Shown here piece by piece: positions 16,147-23,976 of a stretch of DNA of 64,000 nt. The notes below the pieces were generated by a model that saw nothing but the letters and a program-made list of their open reading frames with translations, made no database searches and was not told the DNA's origin. Numbering within the stretch: the first letter of the stretch is position 1; the number at the start of each line of letters is the position of its first letter. The position numbers were made by a program, and so were the translations under genes. This DNA comes from Leifsonia sp. Root112D2. GTDB lineage: Bacteria > Actinomycetota > Actinomycetes > Actinomycetales > Microbacteriaceae. Where the stretch lies: contig NZ_LMCU01000001.1 of the NCBI RefSeq assembly GCF_001424905.1, forward strand, positions 1,729,480 to 1,793,479. Reading direction: 5' to 3'.

Positions 16147-17894
16147 GTGCTCCCGACACCATCGCTCTCGCGGCCGCCACGACGCGCCCCGCACGCTCGG
16201 GGGCGTGGCGCGCGCTGCTCGGCAAACCGCTGGCGCTGGCCGCTCTGATTTTTCTCGTGGTCGTCACGGTCGCGGTGTTTCTGGCGAAGGTGATTGCCCC
16301 CTATGGTCCGCTGACACAGCAACTCGATCATCTGCTCGAGGGGCCATCGGCTGCCCACCTGCTGGGCACGGATGCGCTCGGTCGAGACGTTCTCAGCCGC
16401 CTGCTGTACGGAGGCCAGCCGGCCCTGGTGGGCGTGCTCATCGCGGTCGTCGCCTTTGTGGTTACCGGTGTCGTTCTGGGCATCCTGGCCGGCTACCTCG
16501 GCGGCTGGGTCGACCGCCTCATCGGCGGCATAGTGGATGTACTGATGGCGCTCCCCGGCATCGTGATAGTGCTGGTGGTGCTGTCGGTCTTCAGCCAGAG
16601 TCTGTTCGCATCGATGCTCTCGTTCGGCTTGTTGAGTTCGGGCACGCTGGTGCGCATCGTGCGCAGCGCCTGTCTGTCACTGCGCGAGGAGCTTTTTGTT
16701 TCGGCCGCGGTGGTCTCCGGTTTGGGCCATATGCGTATCATGTTGCGGCACGTGCTGCCCGGCCTCATCGGCCCGGTGATCGTGCAGCTTTCCCTTTTCA
16801 GTGGCATCACCCTGGCCGTGCAGACCGGGCTCGGCTTTCTGGGCTTGGCCACGGTTCCGCCGGCGCCGAGCTGGGGCGGGATGGTCGGTGAAGCCGCGAC
16901 GGTCATACAACAGGATGGCTATCTGCTGCTGGTCACCGGGGGAACTATCGCGCTCATGACCCTGGCGTTCGGGTTGCTCGGTGATGGCATCCGCGATCTG
17001 AACGCCGAGCAGAAGAGCTCGGGCTCGGCGGCGAGAAGGCCCTCGCGTCGGGCGCGTGCCATCGCGGTGCACGCGAGAGGCGCGCTCGCGCCGACGGCTC
17101 CCGGCGCGGTGCTGGAGGTGCGCGACTATTCGGTCGGCTTCGATTCGGGTCACGGCGTCGTTCCCGTCGTACGGGAGGTGTCGTTCTCGCTCGCCGCCGG
17201 TGAGATCCTCGGTCTGGTCGGCGAGTCAGGCAGCGGCAAGACGGTGACGGCCTTGTCGCTGCTGGGGTTGTTGCCGGCCAGCGGGCGAGTGCTCGGCGGT
17301 GACGTGTGGCTTGCCGGCCAGAGCATCGCGGGATCGAGCAGCGCCCAGTATCGCCGGGTTCGGGGGCGTCGCATCGGCCTGGTCTCCCAGGAACCGATGG
17401 TGGCCCTGGACCCCTTGTTCACCATCGGCTCGCAGCTGGGTGAGGTGCTGCGGCATCTCTCGGGCGGCTCGTCGGCCGCACGCAAGGCCAGAAGCGTCGA
17501 GCTGCTGGCCAGCGTGAGGCTGCCCGATCCTGTGGATGTCCTCCGCAAGTATCCGCACGAACTTTCCGGCGGCATGATCCAGCGGGTAGCGATAGCCATT
17601 GCGCTGGCGGGAGACCCGCAGATTCTCATCGCCGACGAACCGACCACGGCACTGGATGTGACGGTGCAGGCCGGTATTCTCGACCTGCTTCGCGAGCTGC
17701 GCGAGAGGCGCAACATGGCGGTGATCCTGGTCACCCATGATCTGGGCGTGGTGGCGGATGTCTGCGACCGGGCCGTGGTGATGTCGCACGGCGAGCTTGT
17801 GGAGGCCGCGAACGTCGAGGACCTCTTCTCTGCCCCGCAGCACGAGTACACGAAGAAGCTGATCGCGGCGACGCCGTCACTGGTGAGGATCTGA
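16143..17894 (+). CDS. Fused peptide ABC transporter permease/ATP-binding protein (DppC-DppD)
   Basis: 583-residue fusion of two importer subunits. Residues 1-285 are a DppC-like permease: about six hydrophobic segments, LLGTDALGRDVLSRLL at 73-88, and an EAA loop at about 187-207. A basic, flexible linker (about 286-321) joins a complete DppD-like ATPase: Walker A GESGSGKT at 360-367, signature LSGGMIQR, Walker B LIADEPTTALD and switch His in VTHDLG. Normally these are separate genes; here each permease molecule brings its own ATPase. The partner ATPase is the next gene, overlapping by 1 nt. The start overlaps the DppB-like stop (ATGA). No frameshift or repeat marks the joint. Confidence 0.9.
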   Translation: MSAPDTIALAAATTRPARSGAWRALLGKPLALAALIFLVVVTVAVFLAKVIAPYGPLTQQLDHLLEGPSAAHLLGTDALGRDVLSRLLYGGQPALVGVLIAVVAFVVTGVVLGILAGYLGGWVDRLIGGIVDVLMALPGIVIVLVVLSVFSQSLFASMLSFGLLSSGTLVRIVRSACLSLREELFVSAAVVSGLGHMRIMLRHVLPGLIGPVIVQLSLFSGITLAVQTGLGFLGLATVPPAPSWGGMVGEAATVIQQDGYLLLVTGGTIALMTLAFGLLGDGIRDLNAEQKSSGSAARRPSRRARAIAVHARGALAPTAPGAVLEVRDYSVGFDSGHGVVPVVREVSFSLAAGEILGLVGESGSGKTVTALSLLGLLPASGRVLGGDVWLAGQSIAGSSSAQYRRVRGRRIGLVSQEPMVALDPLFTIGSQLGEVLRHLSGGSSAARKARSVELLASVRLPDPVDVLRKYPHELSGGMIQRVAIAIALAGDPQILIADEPTTALDVTVQAGILDLLRELRERRNMAVILVTHDLGVVADVCDRAVVMSHGELVEAANVEDLFSAPQHEYTKKLIAATPSLVRI

Positions 17895-18727
17895 TGGACA
17901 CCACAGCACTGCTCGAGGTCGACTCTCTCGCCGTCGAATATCGCAAGACAGGCCTGCGCGCATCCGTCAACCGCGTCATCGACGATGTTTCATTCCACAT
18001 CGGCACCGGGGAGACGCTGGCGCTGGTGGGGGAGTCGGGCTCTGGAAAGTCGACGATCGGTAAGGTGATTCTCGGGCTCACCCCTGCCGCGGCCGGCAGC
18101 ATCCGATTTCGCGGCCGTCAGATCGACTCCCTGAGCGCTCGCGCGCGGCGGCCCCTGGCGAGCGAACTGCAGGTGATCTTTCAGAACCCATACGGTTCGT
18201 TGAATCCCTCGCTGAAAATCGGGCGCATCCTGGCCGAGCCCTTGCTGGCGGCCGGCCGCAGCCGCCGCGAGGCCATGGGGCAGATAGCGGATTTGCTGAG
18301 CGTGGTGAACATGCCCGCCGACACGGTGGATCGTTACCCGGGTGACTTCAGCGGCGGACAGCGGCAGCGCATCGCCATTGCCCGAGCCCTGGCCCTGAAG
18401 CCGAGTCTGGTGGTGTGTGACGAACCCACCAGCGCGCTGGACGTCTCCACCCAGGCGGCGGTGCTCGAGTTGCTGGCCGAGTTACAGCAGAGGCTCGGAG
18501 TCTCGTATCTCTTCATCACGCACGACCTCGCCGTCGTGCGCCAATTCGCCGACCGCACCATCGTGCTCCAGAACGGCCGCATTGTGGAGGAGGGCTCCAG
18601 CAGCGACGTTTGCGAGAGGCCACAGCATCCATACACGCAACGGCTCGTCGCCGCGGCGCCGGTTCCTGACCCCCGCCTGCAACGTGAGCGGCGGGAACGA
18701 CGAAATGCGCTCGCGGCCGCCGGGTAG
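17894..18727 (+). CDS. Peptide-type ABC transporter ATP-binding protein (DppF/OppF-like)
   Basis: 277-residue ATPase, the partner of the fused subunit. Walker A GESGSGKST, signature FSGGQRQRIAIARAL, Walker B LVVCDEPTSALD and switch His in ITHDLAVV. The C-terminus has the oligopeptide-type extension with PQHPYTQRLVAAAPVPDP, but no cysteine cluster of the 4Fe-4S kind is seen. The ATG shares its A with the preceding TGA. Last gene of the hydrolase-transporter operon. Confidence 0.9.
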   Translation: MDTTALLEVDSLAVEYRKTGLRASVNRVIDDVSFHIGTGETLALVGESGSGKSTIGKVILGLTPAAAGSIRFRGRQIDSLSARARRPLASELQVIFQNPYGSLNPSLKIGRILAEPLLAAGRSRREAMGQIADLLSVVNMPADTVDRYPGDFSGGQRQRIAIARALALKPSLVVCDEPTSALDVSTQAAVLELLAELQQRLGVSYLFITHDLAVVRQFADRTIVLQNGRIVEEGSSSDVCERPQHPYTQRLVAAAPVPDPRLQRERRERRNALAAAG

Positions 18728-18759
18728 CAGGCACCGGTTCGTTGCCGTGGCCCATCGGC

Positions 18760-18765
18760 TACAGT
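18760..18765 (+). promoter_or_regulatory. -10 hexamer TACAGT ahead of LysR leader ORF
   Basis: TACAGT 8 nt before the ATG of a 14-codon ORF that overlaps the LysR start. It suggests a nearly leaderless transcript beginning with that short ORF. Confidence 0.35.
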
Positions 18766-18773
18766 ACGAAGCT

Positions 18774-18818
18774 ATGCGCCACAACGACGAGACGCGCCGA
18801 CGGCGGTGCCCCCGATGA
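18774..18818 (+). CDS. Possible 14-residue leader peptide of the LysR gene
   Basis: A 14-codon ORF (starts MRHNDE, then a run of four Arg) whose TGA overlaps the LysR ATG as ATGA. It has no ribosome site, but a TACAGT -10 lies 8 nt upstream. The consecutive Arg codons and the overlap would suit translational coupling. It may equally be chance, since such short open frames are common at high GC. Confidence 0.25.
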   Translation: MRHNDETRRRRCPR

Positions 18819-19801
18819 GCCAGTTCACGCTGCGCCAGTTGCAGTACTTTCGCGCCATCGCCGCGACAGGCAGCATCAGTGCCGCGGCCGAACGTGAGCG
18901 AGTCTCTCGCTCGGCCATCGCATCCTCTCTCGACGAGCTTGAACGCGGGCTCGGCATCCAGTTGTGCACACTGTACAAGTCACACGGTGTCGTGCTCACC
19001 TCGGCCGGCGAGGAGGTGCTGGGCCGGGTGATCTCCCTGCTCGTGCAGGTGGAAGAGCTGGAGGCGACCGGCAGCGAGACGAAACTGGCCGGGGCGTTCA
19101 CCATCGGATGCTTCTCCTCGCTCGCCCCCACCATCCTCCCCACCATGCTCAAACTGTTCGCCGAGACCCATCCGCACGCCCAATTGAACTTCGTCGTCGG
19201 GTCGGAAGACATGCTGCTCGAAAAGTTGCGCGCAGGTGAGCTGGAGCTCGTGGTCTCGTACGATCTCTCACTGGACAAGGCGTTCAGCACGGTTTCGCTC
19301 TACGAGACGCGCATGCATGTGATCCTCGCCGGGGATCATCCGCTCGCCCAGGCCGACGCCGTGCGAGCCGAGCAGCTGCGCGACGAGCCGCTCATCCTGA
19401 TGGAAACACCCCCGAGCGCCGATGACATTCTGGGATACTTTGCCGCGCTGGGCATCGCCCCGAACATTCGCCACCGCACCTCGCATTTCGAGTTGGCGCG
19501 TGCGCTGGTCGGCGCGGGCCTCGGTTATTCGCTGTTCATTCAGCTGCCGAAGATCAGCCTCAGCTACGAAGGCAAGCCGGTGGTCGCCCGACCGCTGGTG
19601 CCCACGCCGCATCTGGAGCGCGCGCAGATCGCCTGGCCGGCGGGTCGACGGCTCTCGGCGAAGGCACGCGCATTCATCGCGCTCGCGAAAGAAAACGTCG
19701 ACGCGTACGCGCCGGTGTCGGTATACCCGTCGACGGGGGAGGTCGCGGCGCTCGGCGCTGCGGCCGAGCACCATGGCGGTCAGCAAGTGGTCACGGGGTA
19801 A
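18815..19801 (+). CDS. LysR family transcriptional regulator
   Basis: 328-residue LysR-type regulator. N-terminal winged helix FTLRQLQYFRAIAATGSISAAAERERVSRSAIASSL with the linker helix after it, then a type 2 periplasmic-fold effector domain (from about residue 90, GAFTIGCFSSLAPTILP). It is transcribed in the same direction as the hydrolase/peptide-transporter operon, 87 nt after it, and may regulate it. ATG at 18815 chosen because of the ATGA overlap with the short ORF; a GTG at 18806 is an alternative. The closest familiar relatives are nac/cys-like LysR proteins, but the ligand cannot be told. Confidence 0.87.
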   Translation: MSQFTLRQLQYFRAIAATGSISAAAERERVSRSAIASSLDELERGLGIQLCTLYKSHGVVLTSAGEEVLGRVISLLVQVEELEATGSETKLAGAFTIGCFSSLAPTILPTMLKLFAETHPHAQLNFVVGSEDMLLEKLRAGELELVVSYDLSLDKAFSTVSLYETRMHVILAGDHPLAQADAVRAEQLRDEPLILMETPPSADDILGYFAALGIAPNIRHRTSHFELARALVGAGLGYSLFIQLPKISLSYEGKPVVARPLVPTPHLERAQIAWPAGRRLSAKARAFIALAKENVDAYAPVSVYPSTGEVAALGAAAEHHGGQQVVTG

Positions 19802-19933
19802 AGGTAGAGTGCTTGTGGCGAATTTATCTCGGCATCGAGCTATCTGCCGAGCGATCAGCCGCCCAGGAATGCACAGCAGTCACGGTGCGACACGTCACAA
19901 ACGTGATCGGGACCATCAGCGGATTGGATAAGC

Positions 19934-21097
19934 GTGGATCTTTACGAGTATCAGGCCAGAGACCTGTTTGAGCAGTATGGCGTTCCGGTTCTGCCGGGCA
20001 TCATCGCGGATACCCCCGAGGAGGTGCGCGCAGCTGCCGAGAAGCTCGGCGGCGTTGTCGTGGTCAAGGCCCAGGTGAAGGTCGGCGGGCGTGGCAAGGC
20101 CGGCGGCGTCAAGGTCGCCAAGACTCCGGATGACGCCGAGGCCGCGGCCCGCAGCATCCTGGGGCTCGACATCAAGGGCCACGTCGTCAAGCGCGTCATG
20201 GTCGCCGGTGGTGCCCGCATCGCGCAGGAGTTCTACTTCTCCGTGCTGCTCGACCGGGCCAACCGTTCCTACCTCTCGCTGTGCAGCGTCGAGGGCGGCA
20301 TGGAGATCGAGCAGCTCGCCGTCGAGAAGCCCGAGGCGCTCGCGCGCATCGAGGTCGACCCGCTGGGCGGCATCGACGAGGCCAAGGCGGCAGAGATCGC
20401 CCGTGCCGGCGGATTCCCCGACGAGCTGATCGCCAAGGTCGCCCCGGTCATCTCCAAGCTCTATGACGTCTACAAGGGCGAAGATGCGACGCTCGTCGAG
20501 GTCAACCCTCTCGTGCTCACCGAGGAGGGCGACATCATTGCCCTCGACGGCAAGGTCACGATCGACGAGAACGCTGACTTCCGGCACCCGAACCACGCCG
20601 AGCTGGAAGATGCGGCCGCCGCTGATCCGCTCGAGGCGAAGGCCAAGGCCTCCAACCTCAACTACGTGAAGCTCGACGGCCAGGTCGGCATCATCGGCAA
20701 CGGCGCCGGGCTCGTGATGAGTACGTTGGATGTCGTTGCCTACGCGGGTGAGAAGCACAAGGGTGTCAAGCCGGCGAACTTCCTCGACATCGGAGGCGGA
20801 GCATCCGCATCGGTGATGGCTGCCGGTCTCGACGTGATTCTGAACGACGCGCAGGTCAAGAGCGTGTTCGTCAACGTCTTCGGCGGCATCACCGCGTGCG
20901 ACGCTGTCGCGAACGGCATCGTCAAGGCGCTCGAGATTCTGGGCGACGACGCGAACAAGCCGCTGGTCGTGCGTCTCGACGGCAACAACGTGGAGGAGGG
21001 CCGCCGCATTCTTGCCGAGGCCGCGCATCCGCTCGTCACGCTGGCGAGCACCATGGACGAGGGCGCCGACAAGGCCGCCGAGCTGGCTTCGAAGTAA
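19934..21097 (+). CDS. sucC: ADP-forming succinate-CoA ligase subunit beta
   Basis: 387-residue beta subunit of succinyl-CoA synthetase, the TCA-cycle enzyme making ATP/GTP and succinate from succinyl-CoA. Opens MDLYEYQARDLFEQYGVPVLPG (ATP-grasp N-terminus); VKAQVKVGGRGKAGGVK is the nucleotide-binding block, and NFLDIGGGAS with VFVNVFGGITACDAVANGI is the phosphohistidine-facing end. Length is standard. Start is GTG at 19934. Forms an operon with sucD, 15 nt downstream. The 132-bp region upstream contains a small hairpin but no promoter I can name. Confidence 0.96.
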   Translation: MDLYEYQARDLFEQYGVPVLPGIIADTPEEVRAAAEKLGGVVVVKAQVKVGGRGKAGGVKVAKTPDDAEAAARSILGLDIKGHVVKRVMVAGGARIAQEFYFSVLLDRANRSYLSLCSVEGGMEIEQLAVEKPEALARIEVDPLGGIDEAKAAEIARAGGFPDELIAKVAPVISKLYDVYKGEDATLVEVNPLVLTEEGDIIALDGKVTIDENADFRHPNHAELEDAAAADPLEAKAKASNLNYVKLDGQVGIIGNGAGLVMSTLDVVAYAGEKHKGVKPANFLDIGGGASASVMAAGLDVILNDAQVKSVFVNVFGGITACDAVANGIVKALEILGDDANKPLVVRLDGNNVEEGRRILAEAAHPLVTLASTMDEGADKAAELASK

Positions 21098-21112
21098 GGG
21101 ACCAATACACAC

Positions 21113-22000
21113 ATGTCAATCTTTCTCAACAAGGATTCCAAGGTCATCGTTCAGGGCATCACCGGCGGCGAGGGCACCAAGCACACGGCGCTCATGCTCA
21201 AGGCCGGCACCAAAGTCGTCGGCGGCGTGAACGCACGCAAGGCCGGCACCACGGTGACGCACGGCGATGTCACGCTGCCCGTGTTCGGCACGGTCGTCGA
21301 GGCGGTGAAGGAGACCGGCGCGGACGTGTCGATCGTCTTCGTGCCGCCGGCATTCGCCAAGGATGCCGTGCTCGAGGCCATAGAGGCCGAGGTTCCGCTG
21401 GTGGTGGTCATCACCGAAGGCATCCCCGTGCAGGACTCGGCCGAGTTCTGGGCGACGGCCAAGGCCAAGGGCGGCAAGACCCGCATCATCGGCCCGAACT
21501 GCCCCGGCATCATCACGCCCGGCGAGTCGCTGGTGGGCATCACGCCCGCCACCATCACCGGCAAGGGCGAGATCGGCCTGGTGTCCAAGTCGGGCACGCT
21601 CACCTACCAGATGATGTACGAGCTGCGCGATCTGGGCTTCTCCACCGCCATCGGAATCGGCGGCGACCCGGTGATCGGTACGACGCACATCGACGCGCTC
21701 GCCGCGTTCGAGGCCGACCCCGAGACCAAGGCGATAGTCATGATCGGTGAAATCGGCGGCGACGCCGAGGAGCGTGCTGCCGAGTTCATCAAGGCACACG
21801 TCACCAAGCCGGTCGTCGGCTACGTCGCGGGCTTCACCGCTCCCGAGGGCAAGACGATGGGCCACGCCGGCGCCATCGTCTCCGGCTCGGCGGGCACCGC
21901 GCAGGCCAAGAAGGAGGCCCTCGAGGCCGCCGGTGTCAAGGTCGGCAAGACGCCGAGCGAGACCGCCGCCCTGCTGCGTGAGGTCTACGCCGCGCTCTAA
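21113..22000 (+). CDS. sucD: Succinate-CoA ligase subunit alpha
   Basis: 295-residue alpha subunit. N-terminal CoA-binding Rossmann domain (VIVQGITGGEGTKHTALMLKAGTKVVGGVN), NCPGIITPGE block, and the C-terminal phosphohistidine motif TMGHAGAIVSG, where the His carries phosphate between succinyl-phosphate and the nucleotide on SucB/C. Partner of sucC. A perfect 12-bp hairpin 18 nt after the stop is a clear terminator. Confidence 0.96.
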   Translation: MSIFLNKDSKVIVQGITGGEGTKHTALMLKAGTKVVGGVNARKAGTTVTHGDVTLPVFGTVVEAVKETGADVSIVFVPPAFAKDAVLEAIEAEVPLVVVITEGIPVQDSAEFWATAKAKGGKTRIIGPNCPGIITPGESLVGITPATITGKGEIGLVSKSGTLTYQMMYELRDLGFSTAIGIGGDPVIGTTHIDALAAFEADPETKAIVMIGEIGGDAEERAAEFIKAHVTKPVVGYVAGFTAPEGKTMGHAGAIVSGSAGTAQAKKEALEAAGVKVGKTPSETAALLREVYAAL

Positions 22001-22018
22001 CCGCACCTCTGCATTACC

Positions 22019-22044
22019 GGATGGCCCGCCTCGGCGGGCCATCC
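22019..22044 (+). terminator. Terminator hairpin after sucCD
   Basis: GGATGGCCCGCC and its exact complement, separated by TC, form a 12-bp stem 18 nt after the sucD stop; GTCGTT follows. No long T-run, as usual for high-GC actinobacteria. Confidence 0.8.
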
Positions 22045-22101
22045 GTCGTTAAGGCTCGTCCCGCCGCGCGCGCCGCATCCGTCGTTTTCGGAGTCGGCAG
22101 G

Positions 22102-22107
22102 TAGGCT
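22102..22107 (+). promoter_or_regulatory. -10 hexamer TAGGCT, leaderless promoter
   Basis: TAGGCT 8 nt before the ATG of the DUF6350/PerM-like gene, with no ribosome site. The identical hexamer precedes purN. Confidence 0.5.
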
Positions 22108-22115
22108 CGGCCCAG

Positions 22116-23330
22116 ATGAACCGCACAACCGTCGCCCTGCTCGCCGCGCTGGAGGCGCTCATCGCCGTAGCCGTCGGGCTCGGCATCGTGCTCGTTCCCC
22201 TCACCATCCTGTGGGCGGTGCAATTCGACCTCGGCATCGACTGGGCCGTGTTCTTCAAGGCGGCGGCAGACGTCTGGCTGCTCGGTCACGGCGTCGACCT
22301 CACCATCACGCTGCCGGCGACAACCGCCGCGGCGCTGGGGTTGCCGGGGGCATCCGTGCCATTCCCCATGACCATCGCACTGCTCGGCTTTGCCCTGCTG
22401 GCGCTGCTCTTCGGCGTGCGCACGGGCCTGCGGGCCGCCCAGACGCCCTATTGGCGCATCGGCATCGTCTCGGCCGTCGTCGTCTACGGCCTGCTCGGCA
22501 CGGTGATCGCGCTGTCGGCCCGCAGCGCCCTCGTGGCGTTCCCGCTGTGGCAGGGTGTACTGCTGCCGACCTTCGTCTTCGCACTCGGCGTCGCCGTCGG
22601 TGTCTGCGCAGGCATCGCCCGGCACGCGCGCGGTGATACGGATGCCGCCGCTCGCGGCATCCGCGCCCGTTTCGCCGCCCTCGCCCCGGCCACCCGCGAC
22701 GGCATTCTGGCTGCACTGCGCGGAGGCACCGCCGCCACCGCCCTGCTGCTGGCCGCGGCCGCCGTGCTCACCGCCCTGCTCGTCGTGGTGAACTTCGGCA
22801 CCATCATCGGCCTGTACGAGGGCCTGCACGCCGGCGCTCTCGGCGGCTCGGTGCTCACCCTGGGGGAGTTGGCTCTGCTGCCGAACCTGGTCGTCTGGGC
22901 GGCGTCGTGGCTCATCGGGCCGGGCTTCGCGCTCGGCACCGGATCCTCCGTCGGCCCGATGGGCACGCAGTTGGGGCCGATTCCCAGCCTGCCGCTCTTC
23001 GGGGTACTGCCGCAGGGCGAACTCCTGTTCGGCTTCATCGGGCTCGTTGTGCCGTTGATCTGCGGCTACCTCGCCGGGGTACTCGTGCGCTCGCGTGTTG
23101 CCGCCGTGCCGGGCAGCGCGCGAACCGCAGGGTGGAGCGCGGCAACGGCCCTCGGCATCGGTGCGGTTGCGGGCATTCAGCTCGGTCTGCTCGCCTGGTG
23201 GTCCGCCGGTGCGTTCGGCCCGGGGCGCCTGCACGAGGTGGGCCCGAACCCGTGGCTTGTCGGTGTGCTCGCGGCGATCGAGGTTGCCGTTGCGGCCGCA
23301 ATAGGCCTGCTCTCCCGCGCGCGCCGCTGA
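22116..23330 (+). CDS. DUF6350 / PerM-like integral membrane protein
   Basis: 404-residue polytopic membrane protein with about nine or ten hydrophobic segments, starting MNRTTVALLAALEALIAVAVGLG. The family carries the conserved stretch WAASWLIGPGFALGTGSSVGPMGTQLGPIPSLPLFGVLP near residues 265-300, well matched here. In mycobacteria the equivalent position between sucCD and purN-purH is held by perM, a membrane protein needed for division and persistence, so the synteny supports an envelope or division role. This is inference from position and family. Leaderless promoter TAGGCT at 22102. Confidence 0.8.
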   Translation: MNRTTVALLAALEALIAVAVGLGIVLVPLTILWAVQFDLGIDWAVFFKAAADVWLLGHGVDLTITLPATTAAALGLPGASVPFPMTIALLGFALLALLFGVRTGLRAAQTPYWRIGIVSAVVVYGLLGTVIALSARSALVAFPLWQGVLLPTFVFALGVAVGVCAGIARHARGDTDAAARGIRARFAALAPATRDGILAALRGGTAATALLLAAAAVLTALLVVVNFGTIIGLYEGLHAGALGGSVLTLGELALLPNLVVWAASWLIGPGFALGTGSSVGPMGTQLGPIPSLPLFGVLPQGELLFGFIGLVVPLICGYLAGVLVRSRVAAVPGSARTAGWSAATALGIGAVAGIQLGLLAWWSAGAFGPGRLHEVGPNPWLVGVLAAIEVAVAAAIGLLSRARR

Positions 23331-23370
23331 TCGATTCACGGCCGGCGATCGCTGCTCATTCGAGCACCGC

Positions 23371-23376
23371 TAGGCT
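23371..23376 (+). promoter_or_regulatory. -10 hexamer TAGGCT, leaderless promoter of purN
   Basis: TAGGCT exactly 6 nt before the purN GTG, with no Shine-Dalgarno. Confidence 0.5.
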
Positions 23377-23382
23377 GGGTGG

Positions 23383-23976
23383 GTGCTCTCACTTGTCGTC
23401 CTCATCTCTGGCGGCGGATCGAATCTGCGCGCGTTGCTTGAGGCATCCGAAGACGCCGAGTTTCCGGCGCGGGTCGTGGCGATCGGCGCCGATCGTGACG
23501 CAGACGGGCTGGCCCTCGCCGAGGAGTTCCGCATCCCCTCGTTCACGGTTCCGTTCACCTCGTTCGAGTCGCGCGAGGAGTGGGGCGACGCCATGCTCGA
23601 ACAGATCCAGCAGTGGCAGCCCGATCTCGTGATCCTCTCCGGGCTCATGCGCCTGCTGCCGGTGCGGGTCGTCGACGCCCTCTCGCCCCAGCTGATCAAC
23701 ACGCATCCGGCCTATCTGCCCGAATTCCCCGGCGCGCACGGCGTGCGCGACGCGCTCGCCGCGGGTGTCGCCGAGACCGGCGCGAGCCTCATCGTGGTCG
23801 ACAACGGCATCGACGCCGGGCCGCTCATCTCCCAGCAGCGCGTGCCGATCGAGCCTGCCGACACCGAGGCCACCCTGCACGAACGCATCAAAATCGTCGA
23901 ACGCTCCCTGCTGGTGCAGGCCGTGCTCGATATCGCCAATGGTCACATCAACCTCAAGGAGTTACCCACCGCATGA
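23383..23976 (+). CDS. purN: Phosphoribosylglycinamide formyltransferase
   Basis: 197-residue GAR transformylase, step three of purine synthesis, using 10-formyl-tetrahydrofolate. Motifs: GGGSNLRALLEA for the phosphate of GAR, and the catalytic set in INTHPAYLPEFPGAHGVRDAL (Asn and His) and VVDNGIDAGPLI (Asp). Length is standard. GTG start with a -10 hexamer 6 nt upstream. ATGA overlap with purH, so the two folate-dependent purine transformylases are coupled. Confidence 0.95.
   Translation: MLSLVVLISGGGSNLRALLEASEDAEFPARVVAIGADRDADGLALAEEFRIPSFTVPFTSFESREEWGDAMLEQIQQWQPDLVILSGLMRLLPVRVVDALSPQLINTHPAYLPEFPGAHGVRDALAAGVAETGASLIVVDNGIDAGPLISQQRVPIEPADTEATLHERIKIVERSLLVQAVLDIANGHINLKELPTA

Noticed and set aside
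16143..17894. Permease-ATPase fusion as a missed stop or frameshift artefact
   Set aside because: Continuous frame with a plausible basic linker and intact motifs on both sides; permease-ATPase fusions of this kind occur in actinobacteria.
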